From Bdellovibrionales bacterium (lineage in GTDB: Bacteria > Bdellovibrionota > Bdellovibrionia > Bdellovibrionales > UBA1609), in the NCBI GenBank assembly GCA_020435025.1, contig JAGRAG010000185.1:1-12831 (forward strand): a stretch of DNA of 12,831 bases, in the 5' to 3' direction. The notes under the pieces were generated by a model, which did not search any database, was not told the DNA's origin, and worked only from the letters and a program-made list of their open reading frames with translations. Positions 5,867-12,831 of the stretch are shown here, one piece after another. Within the stretch, counting starts at the first letter, position 1; each line of letters opens with the position of its first letter. A program made the position numbers and the translations under genes.

Positions 5867-8249
5867 AAACAGATGGCTCCCAAAAACTTTTCAACAGTTT
5901 TACTCCCTGTTGAGTGTTGCAAATTCTTTGAGGTCTCCACCATACTGGCAACAGTTGTTTATAAGATGGCTGAGTGAATCGAGGGTCAATCAAGCAGACA
6001 AAGCCTCGATCTGTTTCGGAACGTATCACACGGCCTGCACTTTGTACAACACGGGTGGCTCCTGGATTTCTATAAGCAAAATCGAATCCCTTATTAATGG
6101 TTTTGTCATAATGCTTCTTTAAAAGATCTCGATGAAAACTCAAACCTGGAAGGCCAACGCTAACTACAAACGCTCCAATCAGTGCATCACCCTTAAAATC
6201 AATTCCTTCGCTAAATCCACCGCCCATTACAGCAAGCCCTAAGGTCGATAAAGACAAATGAGTGCCTTCAAAAAAAGAATTTAAAAATTCTTGCCTTTCA
6301 GTTTCAGACATCGATGAGCTTTGTACAACCAAACGATAGTTGTCAGATTGGAGCTGAGTCGCCAAATTTTCAAGATACTGATAGCTTGGCAAAAACACAA
6401 TATAGTTGCCCGTTTTCAAAGAAATTGCTTGTTCTATGAAATGAGCAAGACTTTTTAAACTTTCCTGACGTTTTTGAAAAGAAGTAGGAATAAAATCGGC
6501 GACAAGAACTAATTGGTTTTCTATTGGAAAAGGTGAAGAAAAAGCAACACTCGACATCGATTCGTCGCTCAAACTAGTAGAATAGTATTCGGGTGGCGAG
6601 AGAGTCGCCGAGAAAAACTGTCCCGACCCAAAATTATTTAAAATCTTTTGTACAAAAGGCGACGGATCCAGACAAAAAAGCTCAATAGAAACCTCTCCAC
6701 CAGATTTTAATACGAGCCATTTAAATGATGTTTCCATTTCCTGATTCATCTGTAAAAAGTGAACCACTTCAAAATAAAGCTCTAAAGCCTCAACAAATAC
6801 AGAGGTTCGTTTTGAACTGCGCAGACCCCTTTCAACACAAAATCGAAAAGACTGTAACACCTTAATCCAAGCGAGATCTTCTCCATCCAAAACCAATCCT
6901 TCTGCCGAAGAACTCTCATGTTCCTTCATTTCTTGCATCACTTTGATCATAGATTTCAAAGACTTTTTAAGCTGCGAAGATCCTTTAGAGGGAATTCGAG
7001 CCAGAAGCTCTTTAACCGTTTTTTGATGAATCACCGCGGAATACATAGAACGAGCCCGATCCGGGAAGTTGTGTGCTTCATCCACTAACAATATCTGTTG
7101 AGGATTGTGGTCTCTACAGAATCTTTGCAATTGAACCCGCGGATCGAAAATATAGTTGACATCACATATTACCACATTGGCATATTGAGCTAGGTCTAAG
7201 GACAATTCAAAAGGGCACAACTCCTCTTGCCGAGCTATTTCTTCGATACGTTCTCGTGTTAAAGAGTCAAACCCACTAAAGGCAATATGGATGGCTTTGG
7301 GTCTTTTTGCAAAGTAACCTTTTGCATAAGAACACTCCTCAGGCGCGCACATCGCTCCTGGAGTAAAACAAATTTTTGATTTGGCTGTTAGAGTAATGTC
7401 CTTAATTGCCAGATTCTGGTTTCGTAAAAGATCCAATGTATTCCGAGCTAAAGATTGTCCCTCCGTCTTTGATGTGAGATAGAAAATGCGTTCTAACGAA
7501 GAATTAGAAAAAGACTTAATCGCCGGAAAGAGTGTCGAAATCGTCTTTCCAATTCCGGTAGGAGCCTGGATTAAAAAAGACTCTCTATTTTGTATGGCTT
7601 TGTACACACAGGCCGACATTTTCCATTGATTTTTCCTAAATTCGGGAAAGGGAAAAGAGAGAGACTGACTGGTCTTGCGCAAAGAAGATTTTTGAACCGC
7701 CACCTGATCAAACCATTCTACATATCTATCTAAAGTATCACTAAAAAAGTCTTCTGCTTCTTTACGTGACATTATTTTTTCTAATAAAAAGACCTGACCA
7801 CTATCTTGTTCCACATAACAGAGATGCAAGAGACACTTCGATATCTCTGTATGGGTTTTAAAAAATAGAGCCGCATAGACTTGAAGTTGTGCCCAATGAA
7901 GATCCTGATCTTCTTTTGAGACATCGATAAATCGACGGCCAAGAGATTTGATCTCCTCCAGGTGCCATATCTCATCGAACCAGCACCCATCCAGACGCCC
8001 ACGCACCTCCCATTCACGCAATCCCTTTAGAAAAGAGGAGGCAAGACTCAATTCTTTTTCGTAGTTCACATGCAAAGAAGCCCGGTCTTTTTGTATTTTT
8101 TGATGCCACTTTACTCCTTCAAGCCGCCTCTGGCGACCATACGCGGAGGTTTCATAGGTAATATCCCCTTTGTTGTGAACAAAGAAGACTAAATCTAGAA
8201 CGGAAAGCGACTCTTTCTCTGAAATTTCCATACGTTCATGATCATCCAT
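5796..8249 (-). CDS. XPD/DinG-like Fe-S DNA helicase with N-terminal PD-(D/E)XK nuclease domain
   Basis: Positions are numbered from the TTG at 8267 (823 residues). I place the start at the ATG for residue 7. An ATG at residue 13 (8231) is equally possible, and none has a good ribosome site. Residues about 20-190 look like a Cas4/RecB-type nuclease: RLDG (Asp93), EEIKS (Glu105, Lys107) and HWAQLQVY (124-131). The superfamily 2 helicase follows: Walker A APTGIGKT (235-242), four cysteines for a 4Fe-4S cluster (300, 307, 312, 351), DEAH (396-399), SATLSP (554-559), GFSEGIDFKG (684-693) and QSAGRVIR (742-749). Such proteins unwind DNA 5' to 3'. The same nuclease-helicase fusion is known among COG1199 proteins, so the architecture is not new. 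The last roughly 23 residues are encoded opposite the MBL gene and look dispensable. Confidence 0.9.
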   Translation of the reverse strand: MDDHERMEISEKESLSVLDLVFFVHNKGDITYETSAYGRQRRLEGVKWHQKIQKDRASLHVNYEKELSLASSFLKGLREWEVRGRLDGCWFDEIWHLEEIKSLGRRFIDVSKEDQDLHWAQLQVYAALFFKTHTEISKCLLHLCYVEQDSGQVFLLEKIMSRKEAEDFFSDTLDRYVEWFDQVAVQKSSLRKTSQSLSFPFPEFRKNQWKMSACVYKAIQNRESFLIQAPTGIGKTISTLFPAIKSFSNSSLERIFYLTSKTEGQSLARNTLDLLRNQNLAIKDITLTAKSKICFTPGAMCAPEECSYAKGYFAKRPKAIHIAFSGFDSLTRERIEEIARQEELCPFELSLDLAQYANVVICDVNYIFDPRVQLQRFCRDHNPQQILLVDEAHNFPDRARSMYSAVIHQKTVKELLARIPSKGSSQLKKSLKSMIKVMQEMKEHESSSAEGLVLDGEDLAWIKVLQSFRFCVERGLRSSKRTSVFVEALELYFEVVHFLQMNQEMETSFKWLVLKSGGEVSIELFCLDPSPFVQKILNNFGSGQFFSATLSPPEYYSTSLSDESMSSVAFSSPFPIENQLVLVADFIPTSFQKRQESLKSLAHFIEQAISLKTGNYIVFLPSYQYLENLATQLQSDNYRLVVQSSSMSETERQEFLNSFFEGTHLSLSTLGLAVMGGGFSEGIDFKGDALIGAFVVSVGLPGLSFHRDLLKKHYDKTINKGFDFAYRNPGATRVVQSAGRVIRSETDRGFVCLIDPRFTQPSYKQLLPVWWRPQRICNTQQGVKLLKSFWEPSVFSERTSGSEECASYCDPNHELEL

Positions 8250-8413
8250 TTTATTTTTTGGTTCCAAACGATTTTTTTGTAGTACGGACTGGTTAACGAG
8301 AAAACACTGGGCTGTCCTATAGAGTTTTAAAAATTTATCGAATAAACGGGGAAAGCGAAATCGTTTTGTATGAGAAATAACGCGGTATGGACTGGAAAAA
8401 ATTCAATCCCCTT

Positions 8414-10072
8414 TTAGAGCCAGGCGATTTTGGCGACTTCGTAGGGGATGTTGTGATCGTTGAAAAATTGGAGCCAGCCTTTTTGGGACGATTGCAGCTG
8501 ATCATTTGGACTTTTGACTTCGACAAGAAGGTATTCGCTGTTCTTCCATAAGAAAAGATCGGGGAAACCACTGCTGTGCTTTCCCGGATGCTGTAGCCAG
8601 CGTTCGAGAAGCGTCCTAATTTGGGCAAAGGGGATCACCTGAATAGCCGTTTTTAAATCTTTAAACGGCACATTTTTCCAAGATAGCAACTGATGAGCGG
8701 TGAGATACTTGGCTTGATAGAGCTCTTCTAAATTTTGTACAAAATGTCCGTTTCGACTTATCCTCTCCCAGTGATCTAAGTGAGCTTCAATGTGGTCTTT
8801 TCTTCGTGGGTAGAATGTGGCACTTAAAAAGTCATTGGGTCCCCGTTGAAAGGGGTGATGAAAGGCTCCGGGGGCAGATTGAAAGGTGGGCTCCCAAATT
8901 AAAAGAGAAAAAAGAGCATTCCACATACGATTTTCAGTATAAATTCCCTGCCAACCTCTTGCTTCGTAAAAATTAAGAGTTTGTACTTCAACCGGAGCTT
9001 CGAAGTTTTGCTTTATCTTCCAATTAACGGTCTGATACTTCGGTCGAGTGGTCGAGGGATAAGAACGCCCTAGCTTTTTATGAAGTTTTGTCGGGAAGTG
9101 ACGCAAAAATTCCTGTTCTGTCACATCTGGTCCATCAAGAACTAGCTGGTCACAGAGAGAGACCGCCTCCTCCAGTTTCCCGAGTTTCTCAAGCGTTCTT
9201 ATCCGCCGTTCCCGAGCTGGTGGACACACACTCAACTCATAACAGGAAAGGGCGGCATCCCAGAACTGGTACTTTTCAAAGACTCGCCCTAAATAAGTCC
9301 AGGCTTTCATCTGTCGTCGTTCAACAAACCCATCCACGGGCTTTATTTTTATAAGAGACTCTTTGAGTTCTATCACTTCGGGTAAGTTGTCTTCTTCTAT
9401 CGCTTGGTAAAGTGAGTCCCACCAGTCTGAAAGCTCTAATATCTGATCGACACTTTTTCGAGACTGGAAGGTTCGGTCCTCTTTGCGAATTTCATAAGGT
9501 TCAAACTTCTGTACACCCAGATCTTCGAGAAGAAATTCACTCATATCTTGATAGAGGTTTCCAAAAAAAAGCAGTCGATAGAGCCACATCTCTTCTTGTT
9601 TTAAGGGCCACAGTATCTCATATTCGTTTAACAAATCGCTTTTAATGTCCACAAAAGACATCTCGTCGGCCATTTCCAAGAGGTCCTCTTTTTTAATAGA
9701 CTTCGGAATCCTTTTGTCCGTCCACTTTCCCAAAATGTCCACCCATTCTGGTTTGGTGAAAAGCGACCAAATTTCTTCGAGTTCAAAATCAGGTCCCACT
9801 TGCAGGTAGCCGTGGTTCTCTAAAGTTCTAATGGCCTCAGTAAGCGATTCGATTTCGGCGTAAGAAAGCTTGTCTTTTCGAAAATAAGGACCGGTTCTTA
9901 AAATCAGTCGAACATAAAGGCGAGAAGCATCTCGTGGCCAAGATAAAATATCTTTTCCGTATTGAATTTCTTTTTCCGTAAGAAGATCTTCGTACTTTTC
10001 TAAGACCCAATGGATCAGTCTGAAAAAGTTTTCTAAGTAGTAGTCTTGGGAAAGTGTAACTGTTTCAAGCAT
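8414..10072 (-). CDS. fan1: FAN1-like structure-specific nuclease (VRR-NUC domain)
   Basis: The 552-residue protein follows the FAN1 layout. The N-terminus YYLENFFRLIHWVLEKYEDL (11-30) leads into RLYVRLILRTGPYFRKDKLS (51-70), typical of the FAN1 SAP-like region. A central helical repeat part (about 215-320) resembles its TPR domain. The C-terminal VRR-NUC nuclease has Glu380 (in GIYTEN), Asp505 (GFPDL) and Glu518-Val-Lys520 (VEVKSPNDQL), matching the catalytic E, D and ExK of human FAN1. FAN1 enzymes cut 5' flaps and take part in interstrand crosslink repair; bacterial members exist in several phyla. All catalytic residues are present, so it is probably active. No ribosome site precedes the ATG, and a promoter-like sequence ends only five bases upstream. 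The helicase gene lies 164 bases downstream on the same strand. Confidence 0.92.
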   Translation of the reverse strand: MLETVTLSQDYYLENFFRLIHWVLEKYEDLLTEKEIQYGKDILSWPRDASRLYVRLILRTGPYFRKDKLSYAEIESLTEAIRTLENHGYLQVGPDFELEEIWSLFTKPEWVDILGKWTDKRIPKSIKKEDLLEMADEMSFVDIKSDLLNEYEILWPLKQEEMWLYRLLFFGNLYQDMSEFLLEDLGVQKFEPYEIRKEDRTFQSRKSVDQILELSDWWDSLYQAIEEDNLPEVIELKESLIKIKPVDGFVERRQMKAWTYLGRVFEKYQFWDAALSCYELSVCPPARERRIRTLEKLGKLEEAVSLCDQLVLDGPDVTEQEFLRHFPTKLHKKLGRSYPSTTRPKYQTVNWKIKQNFEAPVEVQTLNFYEARGWQGIYTENRMWNALFSLLIWEPTFQSAPGAFHHPFQRGPNDFLSATFYPRRKDHIEAHLDHWERISRNGHFVQNLEELYQAKYLTAHQLLSWKNVPFKDLKTAIQVIPFAQIRTLLERWLQHPGKHSSGFPDLFLWKNSEYLLVEVKSPNDQLQSSQKGWLQFFNDHNIPYEVAKIAWL

Positions 10073-10077
10073 AAGAA

Positions 10078-10106
10078 AGTATCGAAAAGACAGAGTCTGG
10101 AATCAA
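10078..10106 (-). promoter_or_regulatory. Candidate promoter of the FAN1-like gene, implying a nearly leaderless mRNA
   Basis: On the minus strand TTGATT (10106-10101), a 17-base spacer and GATACT (10083-10078) fit a sigma70 promoter, four of six bases each. Only five bases (TTCTT) separate the -10 element from the ATG at 10072, so transcription would start at or next to the start codon. That agrees with the missing ribosome site. Confidence 0.3.
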
Positions 10107-10345
10107 GGTTTGACCAGCTGTTAATTACTGGAAAATAAAAATGAATCTACAAAAGATCCTCTCTGTTGGAATAAACATCCCCTTTGTTGTTGCCTACCTT
10201 ATGGGCAATATTTTCTGTCAATTGCGTCATCACTATTTGCTGAATTGTTAGGAGCTTTGGATTGTTGTTTCACACTCAAAAGTCCATCAAAGCCCATTAA
10301 ATCAAACTTTCTAATAAACATCAGGGACTTGATGCTTCGCAATGG

Positions 10346-10367
10346 AAATTCTTAAATTCTTAAATTC
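10346..10367. repeat. Short tandem repeat, 8-base unit AAATTCTT
   Basis: AAATTCTT occurs twice in a row and is followed by AAATTC, about 2.75 units. It lies in the intergenic stretch upstream of the beta-helix gene. It may simply be a replication-slippage product, though repeats of this size can vary between strains. Confidence 0.6.
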
Positions 10368-10405
10368 GCTAACCCGTGGCTCATAATTAGTTAACTTTTT
10401 CCTAA

Positions 10406-10435
10406 TTGGCCATCTCGTCGAAGTTTTTCTATTTT
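10406..10435 (+). promoter_or_regulatory. Weak candidate promoter for the beta-helix protein gene
   Basis: TTGGCC (10406-10411), an 18-base spacer and TATTTT (10430-10435) roughly fit a sigma70 promoter about 50 bases before the start codon. The matches are poor, so this is only the best candidate seen. Confidence 0.18.
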
Positions 10436-10484
10436 GGGCGCAAACAACATACACATTTCGTTTCAATGAACGAGGAGAATAAGA

Positions 10485-11789
10485 ATGAAAAAACTTTTAT
10501 TAAGCACTCTAGTTTTAGGTGCCAGCACTGTGGCTCTAGCTTGTCCCACAGGCACTACAAAATTGGGAACAGTTTGGAACGGCAAACAGGTCTGTCAACT
10601 TCAAGGTCGTTATGTCAATGACGTGGTCTTAACGAACAACTACTCTTACTTTCTAAAAGGTGGAGTTTTTATTGGTAACGACAACAAAATGAACTCTACT
10701 TTAACTATTGAGCCCGGCACTCAAATTGCTGGTTCTTCCGGAGCTGATTTTTTAGTCGTGACTCGCGGATCTCGCATTCTTGCCGAAGGAACGGAGTCTC
10801 AACCCATCGTTTTCACCACTCAGGCCGAGCAACCAAAGCGAGGATCTTGGGGCGGATTGGTGATCAATGGAAACGCGCCAATTAACTGTAAAAAAGCGGC
10901 TGGCGGCTACTGTGAAGCTGAAGGAGAGGGCTCAACTGGTCTTTATGGTGGAACCGATGCTAAAGACAGCAGCGGTGTTTTAAAATATGTTCGTGTTGAG
11001 TGGGCTGGTTATGAGATCACTCCAGAAAACGAGTTAAATGGTATTGCTTTCCAAGGTGTAGGAAATGGAACAATTGTTGACTACATTCAGGTCCACATGA
11101 ATGCCGACGATGGAGTTGAGTTTTTCGGTGGTACGGTCAACGTCAAGCACGTTCTTTTGACAGGCAATAAAGACGACTCTTTGGATTGGACTTCTGGCTG
11201 GCAAGGGAAAGCTCAATATGTCATGATCAAACAAGCGGCTGATGAAGGAAACTACGGAATCGAAGCGGACAACCTTTCTTCCCCAATGAATGCAGAGCCC
11301 CGCTCCAATCCAATGATCGCCAACGCGACTTTGATTGGTTCTGAAACAGCTAAAAAAGGCGGCGCCGGTGTTCTTCTTCGTCGCGGAACGGGTGTGAAGC
11401 TTTATAACTCTGTTATCACTGGCTTTAAACAAGGTGGCATCGACGTTGACGATGCTGAAACCTTCCGTAATGGCCACGAGTATACAGAAGGTCTTCCTGG
11501 AATTCATATTCTCAACACTATTTTAGACAACAAAGTCAATTTTATTGTTGATGCCAATGAAGAGGACCTAGCTGCCTGGATTTTAAGCGGTATGGATTTA
11601 GACATCCTTTTCGGTTCGGAATCCCCCCGCGTAGAAAAAGTTTCTATGAACAAAAATGTAGTTGTTTCCAATATGACTGCGGTTCTTCCTCTTGAGAAAG
11701 CAGGAGAAGAGTTCTTCGAAGAGACAAACTATGTAGGTGCCGTCGATCCAGCTGGTAAAGATTGGACAACTGGTTGGTCGATTCAGTAA
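10485..11789 (+). CDS. Secreted right-handed beta-helix protein linked to a TonB2-like cluster
   Basis: The 434-residue protein has a Sec signal peptide (MKKLLLSTLVLGASTVALA, cleaved before Cys20). ALAC is not a good lipobox, so Cys20 more likely pairs with Cys37; Cys135 and Cys143 form a second close pair. The body has the Gly/Asn/Asp-rich strands of a parallel beta-helix and a motif series found in a widespread surface or secreted family: LTIEPGTQI (73-81), GSWGGLVINGNAPIN (120-134), GLYGGTDAKDSSGVLKYVR (152-170), ELNGIAFQGVGNGTIVDYIQV (around 183-203), DDGVEFFGGTVNVKHV (208-223). Relatives are sometimes labelled multidrug transporter or T9SS target, neither of which fits here. GAGGAG seven bases before the ATG is a strong ribosome site. 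The gene precedes the DUF3450/TtpC-like genes, so it may help to bind or process a TonB-imported substrate. That role is inferred. Confidence 0.82.
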   Translation: MKKLLLSTLVLGASTVALACPTGTTKLGTVWNGKQVCQLQGRYVNDVVLTNNYSYFLKGGVFIGNDNKMNSTLTIEPGTQIAGSSGADFLVVTRGSRILAEGTESQPIVFTTQAEQPKRGSWGGLVINGNAPINCKKAAGGYCEAEGEGSTGLYGGTDAKDSSGVLKYVRVEWAGYEITPENELNGIAFQGVGNGTIVDYIQVHMNADDGVEFFGGTVNVKHVLLTGNKDDSLDWTSGWQGKAQYVMIKQAADEGNYGIEADNLSSPMNAEPRSNPMIANATLIGSETAKKGGAGVLLRRGTGVKLYNSVITGFKQGGIDVDDAETFRNGHEYTEGLPGIHILNTILDNKVNFIVDANEEDLAAWILSGMDLDILFGSESPRVEKVSMNKNVVVSNMTAVLPLEKAGEEFFEETNYVGAVDPAGKDWTTGWSIQ

Positions 11790-11815
11790 TTAACCATTAT
11801 AAAATTTAGAAAAGC

Positions 11816-11845
11816 GGAAAGAGTCATGCTCTTTCCACATTTTTT
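11816..11845 (+). terminator. Intrinsic terminator after the beta-helix gene
   Basis: GGAAAGAG (11816-11823) and CTCTTTCC (11829-11836) form a perfect 8-base-pair stem with a 5-base loop, followed by ACA and six T (11840-11845). It starts 27 bases after the beta-helix stop codon and ends 16 bases before the next start codon. The downstream gene therefore depends on read-through or on a promoter hidden in this short gap. Confidence 0.82.
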
Positions 11846-11861
11846 ATTATAAGAGTTCACT

Positions 11862-12605
11862 ATGAAAACAAAAACACTGATTCTAATTGCCCTGATGTCG
11901 TCCTCTTCGTTTGCAGAGACCAATTATGTGGACCTTTCCGCACAACTTGCTAAATTGAGAACCGAAGTCGAACAGCTCAATGAAGATGTCCAAGAGGTGC
12001 GTCGAAATTACAGCAATCAACTCCGTTCTTACTCGCTGCAAAAGGCGGAACTCGAAGCGACTGTTCGTAAAGAAGAAATCAAGCACAAGCAGCTCTTAGA
12101 AAAAATCAGTCGTATTCAAGGTCAGATGAAAAACAGTGATCAAGAACATCAAGAGTTGCGACCTATGGTTTTTCAATACATAGATAAATTGACCCAATAC
12201 GTTGATACAACCATTCCTTACAAAAGAACGGAGCGCTTAGAAAACTTAGAGAAGCTCAAAACAGAACTGGACAACAACGAAGTTCGTTCTCACCAAGCCC
12301 TATCTCGTCTGTGGAGTGCTTACGAAGATGAGTTTCGTCTCACCCGCGAAAATCAAATCTCCAAAGAAAAGATATCTGTCGAAGGTGAAGAGTACTTAGC
12401 GGAAGTGGCGAAACTAGGATCGACGAGTCTTTTTTTCCGTCTAGATGATGGGCGTTATGGGCGAGCTATTCGATCTGACAAAAGTTGGACTTTCTCTTTC
12501 TTTCAACAAGATAACCAAATTAGAGCCGCCAAAAATCTTTTTGGAGGATTGAAAAAACAAATCAAGTCTGCGGAATACATCATCCCCAACGGATTTCAAT
12601 TATGA
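11862..12605 (+). CDS. DUF3450 family periplasmic coiled-coil protein of a TonB2-like system
   Basis: A 247-residue protein with a signal peptide (cleavage after SSFA, residue 18). A long coiled coil follows (about 22-95, heptad-rich with Glu, Lys and Leu). The C-terminal part has DUF3450 features: the TIPYKRTERLENLEKL segment (117-132), LWSAYEDEFRLT (150-161) and FFRLDDGRYGRA (191-202). DUF3450 genes typically sit directly before a TtpC-type MotA/TolQ/ExbB gene, exbB, exbD and tonB in TonB2 systems of marine bacteria, and the next gene fits that order. The protein probably works in the periplasm with the TtpC coiled coil, but its precise task is unknown. The ribosome site is weak (AAGAG, six bases upstream) and follows directly on the terminator T-run. 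Confidence 0.85.
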   Translation: MKTKTLILIALMSSSSFAETNYVDLSAQLAKLRTEVEQLNEDVQEVRRNYSNQLRSYSLQKAELEATVRKEEIKHKQLLEKISRIQGQMKNSDQEHQELRPMVFQYIDKLTQYVDTTIPYKRTERLENLEKLKTELDNNEVRSHQALSRLWSAYEDEFRLTRENQISKEKISVEGEEYLAEVAKLGSTSLFFRLDDGRYGRAIRSDKSWTFSFFQQDNQIRAAKNLFGGLKKQIKSAEYIIPNGFQL

Positions 12606-12616
12606 AGGAAGTCATT

Positions 12617-12831
12617 ATGAAATTGGGTCTTGCTATACTTTTTATCTTTATTCTGTTCAGTCCGCATACGGCATTTGCTGAAGTCGATATTGATGCCGCT
12701 TACAAAAGAGAATTTATTTTCTTAAAATCACAAATCAAAGAGTTAAAAAAGCAGAAAGGCGAACTCACTTCGAAGATGGAACAGGCCATCAGCAGTGCGC
12801 AAAAAGACCTTGATCACCAACAAAAGAAAGT
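12617..12831 (+). CDS. N-terminus of a TtpC-like MotA/TolQ/ExbB proton-channel protein (truncated by window edge)
   Basis: About 71 residues are visible. A signal peptide (MKLGLAILFIFILFSPHTAFA) is followed by EVDIDAAYKREFIFLKSQ and then a charged coiled coil running to the edge. In TonB2 systems TtpC is an ExbB-like protein with exactly such a cleaved signal and a periplasmic coiled-coil domain ahead of its membrane helices. The channel domain itself is not in the window, so the name rests on this N-terminus and on the preceding DUF3450 gene. AAGGAAG (12605-12611) five bases upstream selects the ATG at 12617. An in-frame ATG at 12602 overlaps the previous stop codon but would spoil the signal peptide. 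The two genes are 11 bases apart and clearly co-transcribed. Confidence 0.68.
   Translation, partial: MKLGLAILFIFILFSPHTAFAEVDIDAAYKREFIFLKSQIKELKKQKGELTSKMEQAISSAQKDLDHQQKK

Larger units (their letters stand above)
10073..10484. other. 412-base stretch without a convincing gene
   Basis: It holds candidate promoters for the divergent FAN1-like and beta-helix genes and a short 8-base tandem repeat (10346-10367). Three short overlapping reading frames are present: 10141-10251 on plus (36 codons, hydrophobic, MNLQKILSVGINIP...), 10199-10321 on minus (40 codons, MFIRKFDLMGFDGLLS...), and a minus frame ending in VYSNREDLL with its stop near 10132. None has a ribosome site. They may be chance frames or decayed remnants. 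Neither a riboswitch nor a Fur-type box was recognised. Confidence 0.5.

Noticed and set aside
8250..8267. TTG at 8267 as the helicase start
   Set aside because: It has no ribosome site and adds six unconserved polar residues; the ATG at 8249 or 8231 is more plausible.
8387..8551. A 54-residue plus-strand frame beginning MDWKKFNPLL
   Set aside because: Most of it is antisense to the conserved FAN1 nuclease C-terminus, so its openness is explained by the real gene.
9088..9645. Two plus-strand frames of 77-88 residues inside the FAN1-like gene
   Set aside because: They are antisense to a clearly conserved coding region and show no family features.
10346..10367. Repeat unit considered as a CRISPR or iteron array
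   Set aside because: The unit is 8 bases in direct tandem with under three copies and no spacers, so it is neither CRISPR nor a convincing replication origin.
11034..11507. A 157-residue minus-strand frame inside the beta-helix gene
   Set aside because: It is a shadow of the beta-helix coding sequence, with no ribosome site and no recognisable protein character.

Overview
The window reads as chromosomal DNA of a free-living or predatory Gram-negative bacterium, most likely of the Bdellovibrio lineage or a near relative. That placement is inference. It rests on the moderately AT-rich composition, the many proteins with Sec signal peptides, a bacterial FAN1 nuclease, and a TonB-type energising cluster that begins with a DUF3450 protein. 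No rRNA, tRNA, CRISPR array, insertion sequence or phage gene was recognised.

Left part (1-3754). A secreted protein on the minus strand runs off the left edge. Its upstream region carries three TTGCAA palindromes. Then come yjbQ (UPF0047 family), a compact modABC operon for ATP-driven molybdate uptake whose genes overlap at their ends, and a small cysteine-rich lipoprotein.

Middle part (3779-10072). Two secreted proteins are transcribed divergently from a shared intergenic region: a putative papain-like enzyme (minus strand) and a periplasmic metallo-beta-lactamase-fold hydrolase (plus strand). The hydrolase gene runs 71 bases tail-to-tail into a DNA-repair block on the minus strand. That block is a FAN1-like structure-specific nuclease followed by an XPD/DinG-like iron-sulphur helicase with its own N-terminal PD-(D/E)XK nuclease domain. 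The two genes are 164 bases apart in the same direction and plausibly act in one pathway, for example crosslink or flap repair.

Right part (10073-12831). A 412-base stretch without a convincing gene precedes a secreted right-handed beta-helix protein. A clear intrinsic terminator follows. After it come a DUF3450 periplasmic coiled-coil protein and the start of a protein that looks like the periplasmic N-terminus of a TtpC-type MotA/TolQ/ExbB proton-channel protein. This is the usual start of a TonB2-like energising system, whose exbB, exbD and tonB genes would lie beyond the right edge.

Most families here are known. The least characterised items are the papain-like secreted protein, the cysteine-rich lipoprotein, the paired repair nucleases and the beta-helix protein of the TonB2-like cluster.
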